From Oscillospiraceae bacterium (GTDB lineage: Bacteria > Bacillota > Clostridia > Oscillospirales > Oscillospiraceae): DNA of 8,817 nt. The position numbers were made by a program, and so were the translations under genes. The notes under the pieces were generated by a model, which was given only the letters and a program-made list of their open reading frames with translations, made no database searches and was not told the origin of the DNA. Shown piece after piece: positions 5,547 through 8,817 of this stretch (its first letter is position 1; each line of letters begins with the position of its first letter). The stretch spans positions 1 through 8,817 of the forward strand of contig JAEDEN010000065.1 in assembly GCA_016293265.1 (NCBI GenBank), in the 5' to 3' direction.

Positions 5547-6310
5547 TCTGCCGCCTCCCATTCTCCCCGCAGTACCCAGTCATAAAAGGGGTAGCGCACC
5601 TCCGCCCATTCCAGCGGCTCCTCCACCACAAAGCAGATGGACCACTGGTAGCGGGTATATCCGTCCATGGCGTAAAAATCCGAGTCCGCCCGGAAATTGT
5701 AATAGCCGCTTTCCGGCCAGTCTCCCGCCTCATCCTGCTCCGGGACGGTCATAGGCCCCTGGTCGGTGGTAACCTCCGCCCGCCATATCAATCCCTCGGG
5801 CCGGCTTCCCTGGGGGGCATCCATCCTGGCCCAGAAATCCAGGGACTGGAGGGTGAGGCCCTCTTCCTCCCAGACCCTGCCGGGAGCCATGTACAAGGTG
5901 CCGAATCCCGTCTCCACCCTGTCGGCATAGGGGGGCGGGTCCTGCCATTTCAGCTCATCCCGCACCCGGGCGAAGACCTCTGTCACCCACCAGTCCTTCA
6001 GGAGGGTCACCGCCAGCATCAAAGCCAGGGCGGCCATGAGCCACCCGGTGGCCTCAAAAAGCCACCCCAGCCAGGGCTTGTGGGCGGCATCCAGCCCCCG
6101 GCCCACCTCTTCGGCGTCCCCCATGGCGGCCAGGGCCCGCTGCCTTGCCAGCTCCTCGTCGTAGCCGATGCGCTCCAGGTCCCGGACATGGTCCTCGTAG
6201 TGGGCGTAAAGCTCCTTGGCGATGGCATCATGGTCGGGGGTGAAACGGACCTGGCGCAGGGCCTCGTCCCGCCACTGGTACCACTCCTTGTGGTAAAAAT
6301 CCTTTGTCAT
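5543..6310 (-). CDS. HAAS/permease-prefix-domain-like membrane protein partnered with PadR
   Basis: A 255-residue protein. Residues about 25-76 form a helical domain with the pattern IAKELYAHYEDHVRDL...GYDEELARQRALAAMGDAEEVGRGL. This resembles the HAAS or permease-prefix domains (DUF1700-like) commonly encoded next to PadR regulators in Firmicutes. One transmembrane helix follows at about 84-105 (LFEATGWLMAALALMLAVTLL), then about 150 residues with many aromatic residues, probably outside the cell. The start is ATG 6310-6308 with GGGAGG six bases upstream, 11 bases after the padR-type gene. The HAAS domain is thought to sense or signal at the inner membrane face; the link to this protein is by pattern, not by a search. 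The outer domain is unrecognised. Confidence 0.82.
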   Translation of the reverse strand: MTKDFYHKEWYQWRDEALRQVRFTPDHDAIAKELYAHYEDHVRDLERIGYDEELARQRALAAMGDAEEVGRGLDAAHKPWLGWLFEATGWLMAALALMLAVTLLKDWWVTEVFARVRDELKWQDPPPYADRVETGFGTLYMAPGRVWEEEGLTLQSLDFWARMDAPQGSRPEGLIWRAEVTTDQGPMTVPEQDEAGDWPESGYYNFRADSDFYAMDGYTRYQWSICFVVEEPLEWAEVRYPFYDWVLRGEWEAAE

Positions 6311-6321
6311 AGGGCCCTCCC

Positions 6322-6654
6322 TTACACCGGGGCGCAGACCACGGCGTTCACCTTCTCGGTGAACACCCTCCACTCCTGCTTCTTCTCCTCCAGGGCCTTG
6401 CGGCCCTTGCGGGTGATGCGGTAATATTTCCGCATCCGCCCTGTGTCCGCCTCCCTTTCCCGGACGCTTACCAGCCCCTCTGCCTCCAGGGTGTGGAGGA
6501 TGGGGTACAGCGTGCCCTCCTTCAGCTCAAAGGTGCGGTCGGAGCGGCGGTAGAGCTCCGTGATCATCTGGTAGCCGTACATCTCCTCCCGGGACAGCAG
6601 CGACAGGATCAAAAGGGTGGTGCTGCCGGACATCAAACTCTTGTCGATCTTCAT
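6322..6654 (-). CDS. PadR-family transcriptional regulator
   Basis: A 110-residue winged helix-turn-helix repressor of the small PadR subfamily. Typical features are LLILSLLSREEMYGYQMITEL (15-35), the recognition-helix and wing region LKEGTLYPILHTLEAEGLV (44-62) and RKYYRITRKGRKALEEKKQEW (75-95). The start ATG 6654-6652 has AAAGGAGG about seven bases upstream. An upstream in-frame ATG has no comparable site. It is the first full gene of a three-gene operon with two membrane proteins. The perfect inverted repeat over the operon promoter (6816-6854) is the probable binding site, giving autoregulation. The effector is unknown. Confidence 0.95.
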   Translation of the reverse strand: MKIDKSLMSGSTTLLILSLLSREEMYGYQMITELYRRSDRTFELKEGTLYPILHTLEAEGLVSVREREADTGRMRKYYRITRKGRKALEEKKQEWRVFTEKVNAVVCAPV

Positions 6655-6667
6655 GAAGGCTCCTCCT

Positions 6668-6781
6668 TTATGTCCGTTGGAATGTCTTTTCCCAGGGTTC
6701 AAGGGTATTCCTCCCGCTGTGGAGGAAGGTGAGGGTGACGGTATAGCCGCTCTCCCAGTGTCCGCTGTCCTTTGTCACCAT
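6668..6781 (-). CDS. Possible 37-residue small ORF in the PadR-operon leader
   Basis: An ATG-initiated frame of 37 codons lies inside the predicted transcript. Its TAA stop directly abuts the AGGAGG of the PadR gene. The peptide begins MVTKDSGHWESGYTVTLTFL and reads like real protein, with alternating hydrophobic residues and tryptophans, rather than antisense low-complexity. The nearest SD-like motif (GGGAGG) is 15 bases upstream, too far for efficient initiation. The frame continues open upstream through the promoter, so it could also be the remnant of a longer gene. It could be a coupling leader peptide, a relic or chance. Confidence 0.35.
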   Translation of the reverse strand: MVTKDSGHWESGYTVTLTFLHSGRNTLEPWEKTFQRT

Positions 6782-6815
6782 GTTGCGGAAGTCACGCCTC
6801 CCAAGGAAAATAATA

Positions 6816-6854
6816 CCTCGGTCATCTATGTTTATCATACATAGATGACCGAGG
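6816..6854 (-). promoter_or_regulatory. Perfect 16-bp-arm inverted repeat: probable PadR operator, possibly also a terminator for the VanW gene
   Basis: The left arm is CCTCGGTCATCTATGT (6816-6831), the spacer seven bases (6832-6838), and the right arm is the exact reverse complement (6839-6854). The centre contains ATGT-7N-ACAT, close to the ATGT-8N-ACAT reported for PadR-type operators. It covers the spacer and -10 box of the PadR-operon promoter and the predicted start point, so bound protein would block transcription. In RNA coming from the VanW gene the same sequence would fold into a long hairpin followed by TATTATTTT, so it could also end that transcript. Confidence 0.75.
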
Positions 6855-6862
6855 GTTGTCAA
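6834..6862 (-). promoter_or_regulatory. Promoter of the PadR operon
   Basis: On the minus strand TTGACA (6862-6857, full consensus) is followed by a 17-base spacer and TATGAT (6839-6834, five of six). This is the best sigma-70/SigA-type promoter in the window. It starts nine bases after the VanW-family stop codon and is overlapped by the 16-bp inverted repeat. Transcription would begin near 6827, leaving a leader of about 170 bases before the PadR gene. Confidence 0.8.
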
Positions 6863-6870
6863 GTCCTGGT

Positions 6871-7701
6871 TCAATCTTTTTCCGCCAGCAGGGGGCTGTA
6901 CATCATGATGGCGTCGTTGGTGAACAAAAACTGCTCCTCCAGCAGCCGGCCCTGAAGGTCGTAGACCCTCCGGTACAGGGCGTTGTGGCGGACGTAGCCG
7001 CCCCAGGCCGCCTGGTCCATTCTGGCGTCCCGCTCCACGACCTCATACCGCAGCCGGGGCTCCTCCAGGGCGCGAAGCTCCCCCTCTAAATGGGTCTCCC
7101 CCACCCGCAGGCGCAGTTGGAAGGGCTGGTCCGTGTCGTTGCGCAGCATCAGGTCCCGGTGGGGATAGGCGCAGGTGGCGCCGCTGCCGAAGGGCTGGGT
7201 GCGGTTTGCGTCCGGGAACACATCGTGGGAGTGGCGGTAGCGCTCCACCACCGTCAGGGGGCTGTGGAGGGCCATCCAGAAGATCAGGTTGGAGAGTTGA
7301 CATAACCCGCCTCCGGTGTCGGAACCGATGCGGCCGAGAAAGAGCACCATCCCCTCCCTGTAGCCCTTCCGTCGGCTGGGCTTGCCGATGAGCCGCCAAT
7401 AGCTGAAGGTCTCCCCGGGGCGGATGACCAGCCCGTCCAGCCGCGCCGCCGCCAGGCGGAGGTTCACCACCTTGTTCTCCTGCCAAACCATCTCCTCCCC
7501 CCGAAGCTGCCGCTTGAGGGGGGTGGCGTGGGCGAAAAAGAGGGCGGGCAGGGACTGGGACTGCCGCTCCCCCGCCCAGCGGAAGGCGGGGGAACACCAG
7601 AGCAGGTAGCGTTTTGCGGCGTACCAGGCCTTCCCCAGCCGCAGCCGCAGCCAGCTCCGGCGGATGGGGGGCCGCAATTCCTTGTTTTTGGGGTCGATCA
7701 T
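6871..7701 (-). CDS. VanW-family protein
   Basis: A 276-residue VanW-domain protein, the length expected for the short VanW form (about 275 residues). Diagnostic motifs are GGGLCQLSNLIFWMALHSPLTVVERYRHS (130-158), HDVFPDANRTQPFGSGATC (159-177) and RNDTD (187-191), preceded by RPGETFSYW (94-102). The N-terminal 45 residues are very basic and there is no clear signal peptide. VanW occurs as an accessory gene of VanB-type glycopeptide-resistance clusters, but its biochemical role is unknown and it is widespread outside them. No vanR, S, H, A/B/D, X or Y gene is present here, so resistance should not be inferred. The start ATG 7701-7699 has AAGGAGG about seven bases upstream; an earlier in-frame ATG would overlap the preceding gene. 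It lies 40 bases downstream of the coiled-coil gene, probably in one operon. Confidence 0.93.
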   Translation of the reverse strand: MIDPKNKELRPPIRRSWLRLRLGKAWYAAKRYLLWCSPAFRWAGERQSQSLPALFFAHATPLKRQLRGEEMVWQENKVVNLRLAAARLDGLVIRPGETFSYWRLIGKPSRRKGYREGMVLFLGRIGSDTGGGLCQLSNLIFWMALHSPLTVVERYRHSHDVFPDANRTQPFGSGATCAYPHRDLMLRNDTDQPFQLRLRVGETHLEGELRALEEPRLRYEVVERDARMDQAAWGGYVRHNALYRRVYDLQGRLLEEQFLFTNDAIMMYSPLLAEKD

Positions 7702-7741
7702 CCCTCTTCCTCCTTCCCGTTTCCATGGAAAGCAACGTGCC

Positions 7742-8677
7742 TCAGCCCTCCGCAGCGGCTGCATCCAGCTCCCCCCGCAGCCGCGCTTCCTCCGCCTTTG
7801 TCTCCTGCATCATGGCCTCCAGGCGCCCCAGGACCTCTTCGATCTCCCTCCCGGTCTTCTCCACCTGGCCCAGGGCTTTTGAAATATGGTTCGCCACCGC
7901 AGCATCGGCGAAAATGCCGTCGAAGATGAAGTCGGCAAATTGGGTGAACCCATCCAGCTTGACCCGGATATCCGCCTGGACCGTCACGTCCGCCAGCTCC
8001 GTTTTGAAGCGCCGCAGCTCCACCTGAAGCTGTTCCACCTGGTTTTGGGCGGCGCCCAGATGATCGTGCTTCGCCAGATCCACCAGAAGGCCCCCTCCCA
8101 GCAGATCCCAGGTGGCAAGGCTGTCCGCCTCTGCCAGTTCATTCCGGGCCCGCCCGGCGGCGGCAAGGGCCCGCTTTCCCGCGTCCAGGGCCTCCCCCAG
8201 CTCCTTTTCCCGGCTCTGAAGGCAGCCCAGCTCCTCTTCCAGCTTCCAGATGGCCTGGGCATGGGCGCCGCCGGCGGCCTTCATCTCCGCAAGTCTCGCG
8301 GCGAGAGCCTGGTCATATGCCGCCTCGCAGCCCTCCAATGCCCGCTGCTCCGCCTCGTTTCGGGCGATCTCCTCCTCCACGAAGGCCAGCTCCCGGGCCG
8401 CCGCGTCGTACCGGAGGGCCGCCTCACAGGCCTCCGCCCGCTCCTTGTCCAGTTTCTCCTCCTTCTTCCCCAGAGCGTAATAGATAAAGGCGGCCAGGCT
8501 CCGTCCCTCCAGACGGTCCACGTCCTCCTGTTCCTTCCTTCTCTGTCCGTCCAGCTCCTGAAGGCGGGGCTTCAGCTCCTGCTGCCGGGCATACAGCTCC
8601 TCCAGAGCGGCCTTCAGATGGCGTTTCCGGGCCACATCTTCCCGCAGCTTCCCCAGGGTGTCCTTTCCAAGTGTCAT
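7742..8677 (-). CDS. Coiled-coil protein of unknown function
   Basis: A 311-residue, highly charged Ala/Glu/Arg/Leu-rich protein. Heptad-like helices occupy about 8-60, 70-185, 208-232 and 266-308. The coiled coil is broken by a conserved-looking segment, ATWDLLGGGLLVDLAKHDHL (188-207), and by a Phe-rich stretch, DGFTQFADFIFDGIFADAAV (242-261). FIYYALGKKEEKL (64-76) also looks like a family signature. No signal peptide, definite membrane helix or catalytic motif is visible, so it is probably cytoplasmic or peripherally membrane-bound. The start ATG 8677-8675 has GGAGG eight bases upstream. It is first in a two-gene unit with the VanW-family gene and is insulated by terminators upstream. I do not recognise a named family. 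Confidence 0.85.
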   Translation of the reverse strand: MTLGKDTLGKLREDVARKRHLKAALEELYARQQELKPRLQELDGQRRKEQEDVDRLEGRSLAAFIYYALGKKEEKLDKERAEACEAALRYDAAARELAFVEEEIARNEAEQRALEGCEAAYDQALAARLAEMKAAGGAHAQAIWKLEEELGCLQSREKELGEALDAGKRALAAAGRARNELAEADSLATWDLLGGGLLVDLAKHDHLGAAQNQVEQLQVELRRFKTELADVTVQADIRVKLDGFTQFADFIFDGIFADAAVANHISKALGQVEKTGREIEEVLGRLEAMMQETKAEEARLRGELDAAAAEG

Positions 8678-8697
8678 GGCAGGGCCTCCTTTCTTTC

Positions 8698-8724
8698 GTT
8701 ATATTGATCTTATCATGAGGCAAA
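8698..8724 (-). promoter_or_regulatory. Possible promoter of the coiled-coil/VanW unit
   Basis: The 69 bases between the upstream hairpin (8747 and beyond) and the gene are AT-rich. TATAAC (8703-8698) may be the -10 box and TTTGCC (8724-8719) the -35, but the 15-base spacer is short. A promoter is expected here because the unit follows two terminators. The boxes themselves are uncertain. Confidence 0.25.
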
Positions 8725-8746
8725 GGCCAAAAAAGAACAAAAGGAT

Positions 8747-8773
8747 GACAAAAGCCGCCGAAATCCCGGCGGC
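8747..8773 (-). terminator. Second of two tandem intrinsic terminators
   Basis: On the minus strand GCCGCCG (8773-8767) pairs perfectly with CGGCGGC (8760-8754) across a 6-base loop, followed by TTTTGTC. The T-run is short, so this is a backup to the stronger hairpin just upstream. Confidence 0.6.
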
Positions 8774-8790
8774 AAGGCTCCTTGGCATAG

Positions 8791-8817
8791 AAAAAAGCGG
8801 CAGTCGAATGACTGCCG
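8791..8817 (-). terminator. Intrinsic terminator of a gene beyond the right edge
   Basis: A perfect 8-bp stem, CGGCAGTC (8817-8810) with GACTGCCG (8805-8798), has a 4-base loop. It is followed by a run of six T on the minus strand (8796-8791). It marks the end of a minus-strand gene lying just outside the window. The stem may continue past the window edge. Confidence 0.8.

Noticed and set aside
6816..6854. The perfect palindrome as a MITE or insertion-sequence end
   Set aside because: It is short, has no flanking target duplication and no transposase. It coincides exactly with a promoter next to a PadR gene, which explains it better.
6871..7701. Vancomycin resistance locus suggested by the VanW-family gene
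   Set aside because: None of the ligase, dehydrogenase, dipeptidase or two-component genes of a van cluster is present. VanW-domain proteins are common in susceptible Firmicutes.
1..8817. CRISPR arrays, tRNA or rRNA genes, phage or transposon genes
   Set aside because: I looked for regularly spaced repeats, cloverleaf-like segments and integrase or transposase motifs and saw none. The intergenic gaps are short and accounted for by promoters, leaders and terminators.

Overview
The window looks like a chromosomal stretch from a GC-rich, anaerobic, amino-acid-fermenting Firmicute. The best guess is a gut Oscillospiraceae-type Clostridia, near Flavonifractor, Oscillibacter or Intestinimonas. This rests on strong GGAGG-type ribosome binding sites, high GC in codon third positions, the strictly anaerobic hydroxyglutarate enzymes and a PadR/membrane-protein module. 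The genus-level guess is inference.

Left half (1-4825): genes of the hydroxyglutarate pathway of glutamate fermentation, in two divergent units. On the minus strand are hgdC (the ATP-dependent [4Fe-4S] activator) and then hgdA (2-hydroxyglutaryl-CoA dehydratase alpha subunit), which runs off the left edge; hgdB would be expected beyond it. On the plus strand are gctA and gctB (the two glutaconate CoA-transferase subunits), ended by a strong, probably bidirectional terminator. An AraC-family regulator lies between the two units, divergent from gctA and upstream of hgdC, and is the obvious candidate regulator. GctAB activates (R)-2-hydroxyglutarate to its CoA ester, and HgdC injects an electron into HgdAB, which dehydrates the ester to glutaconyl-CoA. 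The glutaconyl-CoA decarboxylase gene is not in this window. GctA carries an unusual Ala/Lys-rich insertion of about 50 residues built from a 22-residue tandem duplication. HgdA carries a short Ala/Lys-rich N-terminal extension.

Middle (4833-6862, minus strand): a three-gene operon of a PadR repressor, a single-pass membrane protein with an N-terminal HAAS/permease-prefix-like domain, and a second membrane-anchored protein overlapping it by ATGA. Its promoter is well formed (TTGACA, 17 nt, TATGAT) and is overlaid by a perfect inverted repeat with 16-bp arms, the likely PadR operator. A 37-codon open frame sits in the leader.

Right (6871-8817, minus strand): a VanW-family protein downstream of a 311-residue coiled-coil protein of unknown function. 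Upstream of that pair, two tandem hairpin terminators close off a gene beyond the right edge.

No tRNA, rRNA, CRISPR array, insertion sequence or phage gene was seen. The largest gaps between annotated genes are about 210 bases, and each is described under its own entries.
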